From NCBI GenBank assembly GCA_026692735.1, contig JAPLOD010000008.1, positions 1 to 51,319 on the forward strand: a stretch of DNA of 51,319 bases, given 5' to 3'. The notes under the pieces are model-generated. The model saw only the letters and a program-made list of their open reading frames with translations, made no database searches and was not told the DNA's origin. This document shows positions 8,449 through 17,300 of this stretch, piece by piece. Position numbers and translations under genes: made by a program. The DNA is from Planctomycetota bacterium. GTDB lineage: Bacteria; Planctomycetota; SZUA-567; H5-PLA8. Each line of letters opens with the position of its first letter. Positions within the stretch are counted from its first letter, which is position 1.

Positions 8449-9233
8449 TGGCCCTCCCGCCGGCTGACGGTAAGGCCCTCGCCGGGCTTCAGCAGCAGGG
8501 CCTTCACGTCGGGCGCGAAGCGCCTGCACCCGTCCAGGAATCCGGCGGGATCGCCGCCGCCCTGTTCGGCAAAGGTCCAGAAGTGGCAAGGAATCGCGAT
8601 CCGCGGTTTGGCTTCCCGCACCATCATGGCGGCGTCAATGTGGTTCATGTTCCCGAAGACGCCGTTGATACACGGCAGCAGTACATCAACGCGCAGGTCA
8701 AAGAGCCGCTTGAAGAGCGCCGTGCGGAGCGAGGTATCTCCGGTGTGCATGATGCACACGCCGCCAAAGTCCAGCACGATGGCGAGCGCCGACGGGGAAA
8801 AATCGCCGTGGTCCGCGGGCGCGGTGTGGACGGTCACGCCATCCAAAGCGCGCGACTGGTTCGGCTCCAGCAGCACCTGGCGGCCCGGCTCGACCCCGGC
8901 GTTGCGCAGCCCTTCGGCACAACCCGCCGGCGCGGCAAAGCGGCACTTGGGATTGCGCTTGGCAATCACCGGCAGCGCGTCGGGGTCCAGGTGGTCGGTG
9001 TGCTCGTGCGTGATGACGACCAGCGCGGCTTCAACGTCCTCTGCCTCGATGGGCGCCACCGACAGCCGCTTGAAGCCGTGCAACCGTTCGACGGCATCCG
9101 ACAGATACGGATCCACGTACACGACCAGGCCGCCGGGCGCCTTGAAAGCGAACCCCGCCTGGCCCAGCCACCATAAGCGCACCGCTCCGGCCGGCACCTC
9201 GGCCGCGCGGATCTCCTCGGCCAATCTGTTCAT
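8445..9233 (-). CDS. UlaG-like metallo-beta-lactamase-fold lactonase
   Basis: The 262-residue metal-dependent hydrolase has the H-x-H-x-D-H signature (H76, H78, D80, H81 in THEHTDH) and later metal ligands in MHTGDTS and PCHFWTF. UlaG, the L-ascorbate-6-phosphate lactonase, is the best-known member; many relatives are general metal-dependent hydrolases. The ATG at 9233 is preferred over one at 9257 because GAGGAA lies 8 bases before it. It sits 10 bp after a UroD-like gene and overlaps the sugar isomerase. With an isomerase, dehydrogenases and an aldolase it could open a sugar lactone. The UlaG activity itself is not proved, and the rest of the ula pathway is absent. Confidence 0.85.
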   Translation of the reverse strand: MNRLAEEIRAAEVPAGAVRLWWLGQAGFAFKAPGGLVVYVDPYLSDAVERLHGFKRLSVAPIEAEDVEAALVVITHEHTDHLDPDALPVIAKRNPKCRFAAPAGCAEGLRNAGVEPGRQVLLEPNQSRALDGVTVHTAPADHGDFSPSALAIVLDFGGVCIMHTGDTSLRTALFKRLFDLRVDVLLPCINGVFGNMNHIDAAMMVREAKPRIAIPCHFWTFAEQGGGDPAGFLDGCRRFAPDVKALLLKPGEGLTVSRREGQ

Positions 9234-9243
9234 CGTTGCTTCC

Positions 9244-10308
9244 TCATGATGCGTCAAAGCGCGGCGCGAACGGCTGCAGACTCAGCCCCGCGGGCTTCAG
9301 TTCGCTGTGGACCAGCTTCCAGTCTTCGTCGCTGAACTCGCCCCACAGCAGCAGCGGCCGTCCGGCGGCCTGGATCTTCCGGAACACCGGCAGCAGTTCG
9401 CGCACGGGCGGGCCCATCCCGCGGTGGTCAATGTTGACTTCCAGCACGTCGTACGAGCGATCCTCCAGCAGAATATCAACAGGATAACGGCACGACGAGT
9501 GGAGATGGATGAAGTTCACCTCCGCAGTCTGGCACATGCGGCGTTCGAGCGGCAAAAGGAATTCTCTGAACAGAGTGGGGTTCAGCAGCGCCGCGGAGTC
9601 GTCCTGGTTGTACGCGATGGTCCTCTTGCACCACACCTTGCTCGGATAGCCGCCGGCAGCGTGCGTTCCGTGCCAGGCCGGGATGACCGCGCCGAGCCGC
9701 TCAAGCACCGCCAGACGCACGCGCGCGCAGTGCTCCAGCAGCCGAACCATCCGCTCCGGCTCGTCGAAGAATCCGGTGATGAAGCTCATGCCCCCGAGCA
9801 TGGCGCTGGCGCAGTCGCCCGGCCCGCGCAGCAGCGGCGGACACACCGGGAACCGTCCGTCCGAGAAGGAAACCAGCTCGCGCGTGAAGCGCACCAGAGT
9901 CTCCAGCCAGCGATTGCCGTCCAGCTCCAGCCTCAGCGCATCCAGGTCGTCCCCCACGTTCCGCAGGCAGACCTCCGCTCGGCAGTTGGATGCCGCGACG
10001 ACGACTGGACACCCCAGAATGGCCTCCGCCCAGGGGATGCCCCAGTAGGCAGAGCCTACGTAGAAGAAATCGTCGTCCACATCCCGGTGCAGGCGGTACA
10101 GGTTCTCGTAGTCGCCGGCGAAGTCGGCGAACGAAACGTCCTCTGGCGTCAGCACCCGGTCCGCATCCCATTTCGCCGTGCCGTGCGGGTACTGCTCCGC
10201 CGGGAAGTAGCCGCCGCACCAATAACCCACCAAAGGACGATCCACTGGCCGGCATTGCAGGAATGCCTCGTGCTGCTCGATCAGTTCCTCGGGAGTCTTG
10301 GCGCTCAT
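9244..10308 (-). CDS. Uroporphyrinogen decarboxylase-like (UroD/MtaA superfamily) protein
   Basis: This 354-residue UroD-fold protein resembles the corrinoid/methyltransferase-associated or uncharacterised UroD-like proteins common in Planctomycetes and Lentisphaerae more than true HemE. Visible features are an N-terminal RPVDRPLVGYW segment, a central FFDEPERM segment, FIHLHSSCRYPVD (likely metal-binding His/Cys) and EVNIDHRGMGPP. The N-terminal Arg residues that bind porphyrin carboxylates in HemE are not evident. It lies in a sugar operon with no heme genes and no corrinoid protein nearby, so a role in heme synthesis is unlikely; the actual reaction is unknown. The lactonase gene follows after 10 bp. 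Confidence 0.78.
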   Translation of the reverse strand: MSAKTPEELIEQHEAFLQCRPVDRPLVGYWCGGYFPAEQYPHGTAKWDADRVLTPEDVSFADFAGDYENLYRLHRDVDDDFFYVGSAYWGIPWAEAILGCPVVVAASNCRAEVCLRNVGDDLDALRLELDGNRWLETLVRFTRELVSFSDGRFPVCPPLLRGPGDCASAMLGGMSFITGFFDEPERMVRLLEHCARVRLAVLERLGAVIPAWHGTHAAGGYPSKVWCKRTIAYNQDDSAALLNPTLFREFLLPLERRMCQTAEVNFIHLHSSCRYPVDILLEDRSYDVLEVNIDHRGMGPPVRELLPVFRKIQAAGRPLLLWGEFSDEDWKLVHSELKPAGLSLQPFAPRFDAS

Positions 10309-10381
10309 CGGTCTCGACCTCTCCGCAGTGCAGACAATGTGTGTCCCCGTTGTTCACGGAGCAGGTCACTTGGCTAAACGC

Positions 10382-10792
10382 TTACTCCATGTTCAAGTAC
10401 AGTTTTGGCCTACCGTCTTCTTCTCGAATGACGAACTGCTGGCTCTTGCTTTGAGCATTGAACCGGCGCACAGCGTCGCGGACGCTCTCTCTCGTCACGG
10501 CGCTCTCGAGCAGGGCAAACTCATCGCGCATGCAGACGCACAATGCTGCTCGCAACACCTCCAGATCAGTGCTCTTCAGGTACAGGACTATATATTCGCG
10601 AGCCTGCATGATCTCCTTGTCGTCGAGATCACGAAGTCCATACAGCCCTCGTGACTGGTCTGCGGGACTGCTGGAAGCCAGCAATCTCAAGGCTTCAGGT
10701 GTCGGGCGCCTATGATGCATCAGCCAGACAACTGATGCGGTTACACACGCGGCAACCACAGACAATGCCAGGAATCTCCTAGTCCGAGTCAT
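10382..10792 (-). CDS. Small membrane-anchored protein with HEAT-like region, unknown function
   Basis: A 136-residue protein that I do not recognise. Residues 7-24 are a hydrophobic N-terminal segment (signal anchor) followed by MHHRRP. The rest is helical, with a run (residues 40-95) that looks like a HEAT or Armadillo-type repeat. I chose the second of two close ATGs, at 10792, because AGGGA sits 6 bases before it but directly against the first. It lies in the sugar operon between an SDR and a UroD-like gene, with gaps of about 70 bp on each side, larger than elsewhere in the operon. It may therefore be an insertion with its own expression. Confidence 0.6.
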   Translation of the reverse strand: MTRTRRFLALSVVAACVTASVVWLMHHRRPTPEALRLLASSSPADQSRGLYGLRDLDDKEIMQAREYIVLYLKSTDLEVLRAALCVCMRDEFALLESAVTRESVRDAVRRFNAQSKSQQFVIREEDGRPKLYLNME

Positions 10793-10815
10793 GAACATTC
10801 CCTGATCTGTGTTGC

Positions 10816-10861
10816 GTTCCGAAACCCGAAACCCCAGACCCTATCCCCTGAACCCTGAACC
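10816..10861. repeat. CCCTGAA/CCCGAAA-type short tandem repeats after the SDR stop
   Basis: The stretch is built from CCGAAAC, ACCCTAT and CCCTGAA units, with two exact CCCTGAA copies, and it ends at the TAG stop of the SDR gene. It is low-complexity and telomere-like in look only. It falls between the SDR stop and the next minus-strand start. Confidence 0.55.
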
Positions 10862-11677
10862 CTAGTTCCGCGTCTTTGACTCCGGTTGCCATTCGATCGG
10901 GCACGTGGCCGCCGCGCCGCCATCCACCGGCAGGATCAGCCCCGTGATCATGGAGGACGCTTCGCTGGCCAGGAACACAATCGGTCCCACCAGTTCGCGC
11001 GGCTGGCCAATCCGTTTCATGGGCAGCTTGGTCAGCACCTGCGCCATGAAGGCCTTGTTGGCGAAGATGCTGCTGGCGTTCATCTCGGTTTGGAACCAAC
11101 ACGGCGCCACGGCATTCACGCGGATGCCCGCGGTCCCCCATTCGCAGGCCAGCTCCTTGGTCAGCGCCGCAATGGCGCCCTTGGTCGAGCTGTACGCGGC
11201 ATTGCCTCTGCCAGTGCCCAGGAACCCGCCGCCCAAGGCTGACATGTTGACGATGGTGCCGCGGCCTTGCGCGAGCATGATGCGGCCAGCCTCCTTGCAC
11301 ATCCAGAACGTGCCGTAGTAGTTGACCTCTGTGAGCCGGCGGACCGTCTCGGGCGGCATATCTACGGTGGGGATGCGGGCCGTGATCCCGGCGATGTTCA
11401 CCAGAATGTCAAGCCGGCCGAAGTCGCGATGGATGCGCTGAACTGTGTCGCGCACCTGTTCGTACTGGGCCACGTCGCAGCCGTAGGCGGCGCACTTGCG
11501 TCCCCGGGACTTTACTTTTGCCGCGGTGGTCCGGCAATTCTCGGCGGAGAGATCAACCGCCGCCACGTGGGCGCCAAACTCCGCCAGCCCGATGGCCGAC
11601 GCCGCGCCCAAGCCGCGTGCGGCGCCTGTCACCACGGCCACCTTGCCGGTCAGATCGAACACGTTCTTCTTGCGCAT
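10862..11677 (-). CDS. Short-chain dehydrogenase/reductase (gluconate 5-dehydrogenase-like)
   Basis: The 271-residue classical SDR has TGAARGLG (18-24) for NAD(P) binding, NIAG (94-97), and the catalytic S146, Y162 and K166 (YSSTK). The C-terminal PVDGG is typical of the family. Closest in style are gluconate 5-dehydrogenase and 2-deoxy-D-gluconate/KDG 3-dehydrogenase, which fits the sugar-acid operon. The ATG at 11677 follows the UroD-like gene by 20 bp; frames reaching 12046 run inside that gene and are not credible. It probably oxidises or reduces a sugar acid carbonyl; the specific substrate is an inference from neighbours. Confidence 0.88.
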   Translation of the reverse strand: MRKKNVFDLTGKVAVVTGAARGLGAASAIGLAEFGAHVAAVDLSAENCRTTAAKVKSRGRKCAAYGCDVAQYEQVRDTVQRIHRDFGRLDILVNIAGITARIPTVDMPPETVRRLTEVNYYGTFWMCKEAGRIMLAQGRGTIVNMSALGGGFLGTGRGNAAYSSTKGAIAALTKELACEWGTAGIRVNAVAPCWFQTEMNASSIFANKAFMAQVLTKLPMKRIGQPRELVGPIVFLASEASSMITGLILPVDGGAAATCPIEWQPESKTRN

Positions 11678-11697
11678 CTGCGTGGCCTCCGCCCGGG

Positions 11698-12858
11698 TCA
11701 GTTGATTCGAATCGGGTATCGTCCGAATTCCTGGGCCGCCCGGAACATCGCGGCGATGTTGGCCGGCTCGATCAGCGGCTGGATGTTGTGTACCGGATTG
11801 AAGACGAAGCCGCCGCCAGGCGCAAGATCGCGGATGCGGCGGCGCACTTCCGCGCGCACCTCGTCCGGCCCCCCCATGTTCAGCACGCGCTGCGTGTCGC
11901 AGCCGCCGCCCCAGAACCCCAGGTGTTTCCCGTATTTCTTCTTCAGCTCCGCCGTGTCCATTCCCGCCGCGGAAACCTGGACCGGGTTGATGATGTCCAC
12001 TCCGATCTCGATCAGATCGGGCAGGAATGCGCCGATCGCGCCGCAACTGTGGTACAGGACCTTGGCCTTGGTTCGGGCTTTGATGGTTTGGATGATTCTC
12101 GCCCAGCGCGGCTTGATAAGTCTCCGGTAGAGCGCGGGCGAGATCAGCGGCCCGTTCTGGCCGGCCAGGTCGTCCGCGGTGAACTGGACGTCAATCAGGT
12201 CGCCGACTTCATCCAGGAACAACTCCTGCGCCTTGCAGATGGTCCGGGTCAGACGTTCCAGAAACGCCTCGGCGAAATCCTGGTTGGCCACCAGGTCCAT
12301 GAACCCCTCTTCCATACCGCGCACGCGCAGCAACTGGTTGAACAGGTCATGCCCGCAGGGCGCCATGCCGAACAGTGCGCGGTCGGTGCCTGCTCGCAGT
12401 TGCCGCACCCGCTCGCGCAGTCCCCGGTAACGGGCTGGATCGGCGGGGTCCGGCCAAGGCATCTTCTGCATGGCCTCGAGCGACGGCTCGCTCAGGGGGA
12501 ACTCCTGCCAGTCGTAGTAGAAGCTGCCCGGCGGTCGCCGCAGCGTGGCGCCAAACTCGTCCTCGAACGACTCGCCGCCGCCTTCAGCCACGAAGCGCGG
12601 CTGGTAGCGGCTTCCTGGATTGGCGAACACGGGGATCACATCCACACCGAAGATGTCCAGCACATCGTCGTCCACCGCCGCAATCTGCTGCACCGTCTCC
12701 AGGACGCGGACCGGCCGGCTGGGCAGACCGAGGTGGCCGCGCAAAGCAGCGTACGTCGAAATGGCGATTGACGAGACCACCGTGCCGCCCAAGTCGGCCG
12801 GCACGCGGTCCGGTTCGCGGTGGTCCAATGCGGTCAGTACACGCTCACGTGACTCCAT
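11698..12858 (-). CDS. Uroporphyrinogen decarboxylase-like protein, second copy
   Basis: The 386-residue UroD-superfamily protein starts MESRERVLTALDHREPDRVP, the usual opening of uncharacterised UroD-like proteins in carbohydrate loci. Later blocks are DVQFTADDLAGQNGPL, VLYHSCGAI (metal-binding His-x-Cys type) and GGGFVFNPVHNIQP, as in MtaA-like methyltransferases. It is clearly different from the 354-residue copy at 9244. It is the first gene of the minus-strand operon, and its upstream side (12,859-12,885) abuts the primase relic, so the promoter must lie in that short or relic-derived DNA. No corrinoid protein or radical SAM gene is nearby. Function unknown beyond the fold. Confidence 0.82.
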   Translation of the reverse strand: MESRERVLTALDHREPDRVPADLGGTVVSSIAISTYAALRGHLGLPSRPVRVLETVQQIAAVDDDVLDIFGVDVIPVFANPGSRYQPRFVAEGGGESFEDEFGATLRRPPGSFYYDWQEFPLSEPSLEAMQKMPWPDPADPARYRGLRERVRQLRAGTDRALFGMAPCGHDLFNQLLRVRGMEEGFMDLVANQDFAEAFLERLTRTICKAQELFLDEVGDLIDVQFTADDLAGQNGPLISPALYRRLIKPRWARIIQTIKARTKAKVLYHSCGAIGAFLPDLIEIGVDIINPVQVSAAGMDTAELKKKYGKHLGFWGGGCDTQRVLNMGGPDEVRAEVRRRIRDLAPGGGFVFNPVHNIQPLIEPANIAAMFRAAQEFGRYPIRIN

Positions 12859-12885
12859 GTCGAATACCTTTTGTTTTCAACACTA

Positions 12886-13566
12886 TCATTGCGTACGGCG
12901 CGAAGCAAATCTGTCCATGCCTCCCTTTGTGCCGCGTTTGCCGGAGCGCGAACGCTCCAGGGCTGCCGGCACATCCATGCTGCGGCATGTTTCAAGAAAC
13001 GCCCCGGCATCTTCTCTCCAGTGTGCCTTATCAAAATCGGCTGCGAAAAGGAAGCAGGTTTCGTCCAGCAGCATCGGATAGACACCCATGACGAAATCGC
13101 GCCCGCCGCCATCGCGCCCCGAAGGATGCCAGCGAACCGTCTCATCGGTGACTGGAATGAAGCGACGGTTGCGGCATTCGGAGCACTTGACCGTGGGTTT
13201 TTCACACAAACCTCGGCTCCATTCGTTGGCGCACGCTGGCTGGTAGCCAGACTTGCCGGTCCTGCGGCTTTCGAAGCGACGGGGATAGATGTCGTCGCGC
13301 CCACGAAAGAGTGAACGGAAGAGGGAGACCTTGGCCTCTGGCGAGGATTGGTGATCAACAACATCCTCTTTCTTATCCATTGAGACTGCACCGTTGTTCA
13401 GGCTTATCTGCCGCCAGCAATGTATCCGCGGCCAGCAGACCTGCAACGTCTCGAATGGCGGCACGAGTGTGGACGCTTTGAGCTGCGCTTCGGTTGCAAG
13501 CGCGGCCAGTTCAACCTCGGTACTGCGCTTCTGCAGGGCGTTGATCTGCTGGGTCGGGCACCGCAT
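12886..13566 (-). pseudogene. Truncated TOTE-type archaeo-eukaryotic primase (AEP) fragment
   Basis: From about residue 78 the 226-residue frame follows the start of the AEP domain described for TOTE conflict systems: KVSLFRSLFRGRDDIYPRRF, SGYQPACANEW, four cysteines in a CEKP-x4-CSEC zinc knuckle setting, VTDETVRWHPSGRD and DFVMGVYPMLLDETCF-like blocks. The match stops at AALERSRSG, where intact relatives continue with NGGHVW; here an unrelated tail of about 18 residues ends at the stop. The rest of the primase and the helicase/nuclease portion are missing. The N-terminal coiled-coil-like run (residues 8-31) also fits this family. M63 (13380) is an alternative start. It is a decayed remnant and its origin is probably a mobile element. 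Family recall is from memory. Confidence 0.7.
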
Positions 13567-13628
13567 GCCGCGCGTATCACTCGTCGAAGATTGTCAAAAG
13601 ACAGACGGACTTTGCCGCGATGGGCCGC

Positions 13629-13780
13629 CAGTATTCCGCCACACCGACGACAAAGGAAACCTCTCCCTCCAATAGTCAAAGGAAAGCTAAGCGAATTCGC
13701 AGTCCGTTAGAGTTCGATTCTCGAATGCTATCCGGTCTGGGATTTCCTGAGTTTCCAAGAGTTGAGAATGGTGGAGCATT
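13629..13780 (+). repeat. Copy 1 of a ~150 bp repeat shared with 37078-37221
   Basis: The two copies lie in the same orientation. By hand alignment, 13629-13660 matches 37078-37109 at 26 of 32 bases, and the 64 bases from 13713 match those from 37156 at 50 of 64 without gaps; the middle is weaker, with a 6 bp length difference. This copy also carries a perfect 10 bp inverted repeat, CTCGAATGCT/AGCATTCGAG, around 45 bp. The copy ends at AATGGTGGAG, the start of a tRNA/tmRNA-3'-end-like motif that is complete only in copy 2. Confidence 0.65.
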
Positions 13781-13849
13781 CGAGAGACAACTCGAACTAT
13801 AACTTTACCCTTAATCCAAAATGACGAACCTCTTGCTGCTTCAAGACTT

Positions 13850-14152
13850 ATGAAGACAACGCCTCCACCGACTGCCCTCGAACTCGCCGAGTATTACCGT
13901 CAAATGATGACCGAAAACGGCCATCTGACGATCAAGGAACTCGCCCAGCATCTCGGCCAACCATACCGTACCATCAAGAGCCTGATGAAGCTGCTTGGCC
14001 TCTCCGAACCAGCAAAACAGCTACTGCGCGAAGCCGGCAAGGATCCAAACCTGCGTCCGCGACTTTCCCGCCACCTGCTTCAGACGCTTCCCGTGCGCAG
14101 CACAACGCCACGTACCCAGATTGCCACCATCCGACGCCACCTGAAGGCGTGA
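13850..14152 (+). CDS. Small helix-turn-helix protein (ParB/KorB-like HTH)
   Basis: The 100-residue protein has a predicted HTH at about residues 24-48 (HLTIKELAQHLGQPYRTIKS), similar to the DNA-binding helices of ParB/KorB and to short HTH genes near recombinases in Planctomycetes. The C-terminal third is basic and low in complexity. It starts 70 bp after the repeat copy and the primase relic, and no good ribosome site is visible. It may be a regulator left from the mobile element or a fragment of a longer protein. Nothing else in the area depends on it. Confidence 0.5.
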   Translation: MKTTPPPTALELAEYYRQMMTENGHLTIKELAQHLGQPYRTIKSLMKLLGLSEPAKQLLREAGKDPNLRPRLSRHLLQTLPVRSTTPRTQIATIRRHLKA

Positions 14153-14252
14153 ACTTTTTGCCCGTTCTCTGCCCCTCCCCCTGGTACCCGACTTTGAACC
14201 ACGCCTCAAAGCCGCTCGACCACTTCACCCCCGGTCAAGAAAGTTTCGTGCA

Positions 14253-14293
14253 CGTCCCCGTTTCTCGTCCCCGTTTCTCCGTCCCCGTTTCTC
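14253..14293. repeat. Three 13-14 bp CGTCCCCGTTTCT tandem units
   Basis: Units begin at 14253, 14266 and 14280 and are nearly identical. The array ends 17 bp from the TAG stop of the DUF6288 gene, in the 158 bp between that stop and the HTH gene, where nothing else is seen. It is a simple tandem duplication, not a CRISPR array, because there are no spacers. Confidence 0.75.
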
Positions 14294-14310
14294 TGCTGAG
14301 CCGCTACAGG

Positions 14311-17300
14311 CTACTTCAGCTCCGATATCTTCAGGCCCTCAATGAAGAGATCCATCTGCCCGCGTGGCTCGTGCGTCTTGTTGTCGTATTCGACGTTGCC
14401 ATAGGCCGCCAGAAAGTTGGTGCCCTGCTTCAGGTGCTTGATCTGACCGGCATCGAGCACGATGGCACGGTAGTGCGGCATGTCCTTCCACCACACGTAG
14501 GTGTCGATCTTGTGGCCGTTCAGGTACACGTGGAAGCCCTGCCTGGCCAGGATGCTCAGGCGGTACGAGTCGCAATCCACGGCATCGACTTCGAAGGTCG
14601 TCCGCATCACCAGGAACTCGCCCTTGCCCCAGTCGGACTTGTTCTCGAAGGAGGCGCGGCCCTCTTTGCAGACGCCGATGCCGATGGGCGCGCGGCCCTT
14701 CTGCCACTTGCTGTCGTCGTAATCGGGGATCTGCCAGCCCTTCAACTCGTCGGACATCTGTATGTCCCGGAAGCGCCTTTTCTCGCGCGGGTGCACCCGG
14801 TCCTGCTCCGTCTGCGGATCAAATGACGTGTAACGCCAGATGCGCTCCGCAGGCGTCACCTTGCCCAGCGGCTGCCAGCCGGCGACGGGCTTCCTGAGCT
14901 TGGTCAGGTCGATGATCGTGTCGACCAGCGCCCGGTTCTCGCCTTTCTCCGCATTCATGCGGTTGATGAGTTCCTGTCGGTACACCTTGAAAAGAATGTC
15001 GGTCAGCACCTCGCGCTGCTGGGACGACTGCAGTGCCAGCGTGCTGTAGAGACCGTACGGCCGGCCCTCGGGATTCGAGTTCGGAGTCGCCACGAGCTTG
15101 ACCAGTTGGTCGGTGCCGAGCGCGTTGAAGCGATCCTGCATCACCTGCGCGACCATCACGGCGGTCGTGGGATCGTTCTGCAGGCACGCGTTCGCGACTT
15201 CGGCGACGTTGTGCGCGCCCTCGGGTGAACGTATGCCGGCCTTAATCTCGCTCACCTTGACGGCGTTCATCAGCCCCGCCGTGATCAGCTTGCCCACCGG
15301 GCTCGTCGCCTTCTTGCTCTTCAAGACACGCTCAAGGTGGTCCACCATTCTCGAACGTGGCTGGGTGTGGTACTCGTCGGTCATGATCGTCAGCAGGGCC
15401 GGCACGATCTCCAGGTAGAGGGCTTCGTCCTTCTCGAGTCCCGACAGGGCCATGAATGCGGACTCGCGCAGCCACCAGTCCGAGTGTTTTATCCATGGCG
15501 TGATGAGCGACCGGCACGCATTGACGTCATTCGCCGGCGCGAACTTCAGCGCCATCAGCGCGCCGTCGATCACCCACCACGACTCGGCGGGATCCGACAG
15601 CATCTTCTTGATGGCTCCGAGCATCGCGGGCGTGAACTGCTCCGTCGAGATCGGATTTCGGCCGATGCCGAACCAGTAATTGTAGTCGATCAGGCCGTCG
15701 AGCGCCGCACGTCGTACGCGCGGGTCCGGGTTCCCCAGGAGCTTCTCCAGTTCGTCGAGCGCGCCCACCACGCGCAACGCCTTCGCCGCTTGCACGCGAA
15801 TCATGTAGTTCCTGTGATACACGTTCTTCAATAGCACTTCACGCGGGAGGCTCTTGAGATCCTTCTCCGGCTGGTGATAGGCACCGCCCAATGCATAGAA
15901 GGGGATGTGAGTGGGTTCGTCAGGGCCGTAGTCGAAGTACTTGGGGTTGTGGTCGATCACAAGGAAGGCCCTGTCGGCCTTCGTGCCCCACAGGTCCTCG
16001 GGCAGTGTGAAGTCCTTCGCGTACTTCGAGCGCGGCGCGCCGGTGATGCGCAGCGTCCGCAACGGCGCCGTGTAGGACAGCCCCATGCCGGGACCGGATG
16101 AACCGATCACGCCGTTTTCCCACGCCAGCGTCCCGATGCCGATGCTGCCGCCGGGCTCGCGGCTCAGATCGTGCCACCAGGCGAGCCGGTCCATGGCCTC
16201 GCGGTAGAGGGCGGGCTTCTCTTTCATCAGATAGGACGTGACGATGCCGCGCCAGATGCCGTCGGCGCGGCCTTCGTCGCCATGCCCCATCACGAGCACG
16301 GGGTAGCTGGTGATCATCGACATCGCCAGGTATTGCCGGGCCTCCTCGTAAATGGTAACATCGCCCCGGGCGCCCGTGGCGATCTGCATGGCCGCGGCGA
16401 TCATGCCGTCCTTGCCGTTGGAGCCGAGTCCGCCCTCGCCGCGGTGGTCGCCGTACGGGACCGTGCCGCGACCGGCGAAGCGATAGAAGAACCGAAGCGC
16501 TCCGAGCAACGTCTCCTCGTCGACGTTCACGCCGCACTCCTTGCCCAGAAGCAGCGTCGTCAGCACCTGCGCGCCAGCCGGGTTCATGAGGCCGCCGGCG
16601 ACGTACCCGGGACTGACGCCCGTGCCCCAATGCACCCAGCCGCACCCGAACTTCTGACGCTTCTTCGCGTCGTCGCAGTAGTGCTGCAGGATCGGCAGCG
16701 CCGACGCGTCGCCGGTGCGGAGGTAGTACTCGCCGCACGCGATGCCGTTGTAGCCGTTGTTCCAGGTGTGATCGCCTATCTGCGTGACGTCTTTCGGGAA
16801 GCGGGCGAAGTAGTCCCTGACGGGCGGCACGTACTTGTCATCGCCCGTCGAAAGCAGGAAGAGGCACGCCAGGGCGCCCGGGATGCCACCCTCGTGGAAC
16901 TTCTTCTTGTCGGCATAGAACTCGGCGGCCTGCTTGATGATCTTCTTCGACTTGCTGCAGTCGAGCGGCCAGGTCTTGCTGTAGGCGCCCAGCACGGGGA
17001 TGGAAACGGTTTCCTTCCGCTCCGATTTGCCATCCGCGGAGGCGACGTCGAAGACCATCCGGCCGTCTGTGGCTTCGGCTTTCGTGAGCGCATCGCCCAT
17101 CGTGACGAAGGGATTGCGGCCCTTCAGCGAGACCCCGTTGATCCCCGTGATGATCTCGCCCTTTTTGAACTTCCCTGCGGCCGGCGAGCCGGGCATTGTC
17201 TGCTCGACCTTGACGGTCACGCCAGGGTAGATCCGCACCATTACGCCCGTTACGCCGATGTAGCCGAAGGGCGTCTCGCGACCCGGGTCCGGCCGTGACC

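Noticed and set aside
10816-10861. Telomere-like repeat
   Set aside because: Only a few imperfect units inside a bacterial operon; this is ordinary low-complexity DNA.
13404-13679. A 91-codon minus-strand frame with a CRRCGG segment
   Set aside because: It overlaps the primase relic and repeat copy 1, its second half is Arg/Ser-rich shadow, and no family was recognised.
14253-14293. CRISPR array
   Set aside because: Three short units with no spacers and no cas genes in the window.
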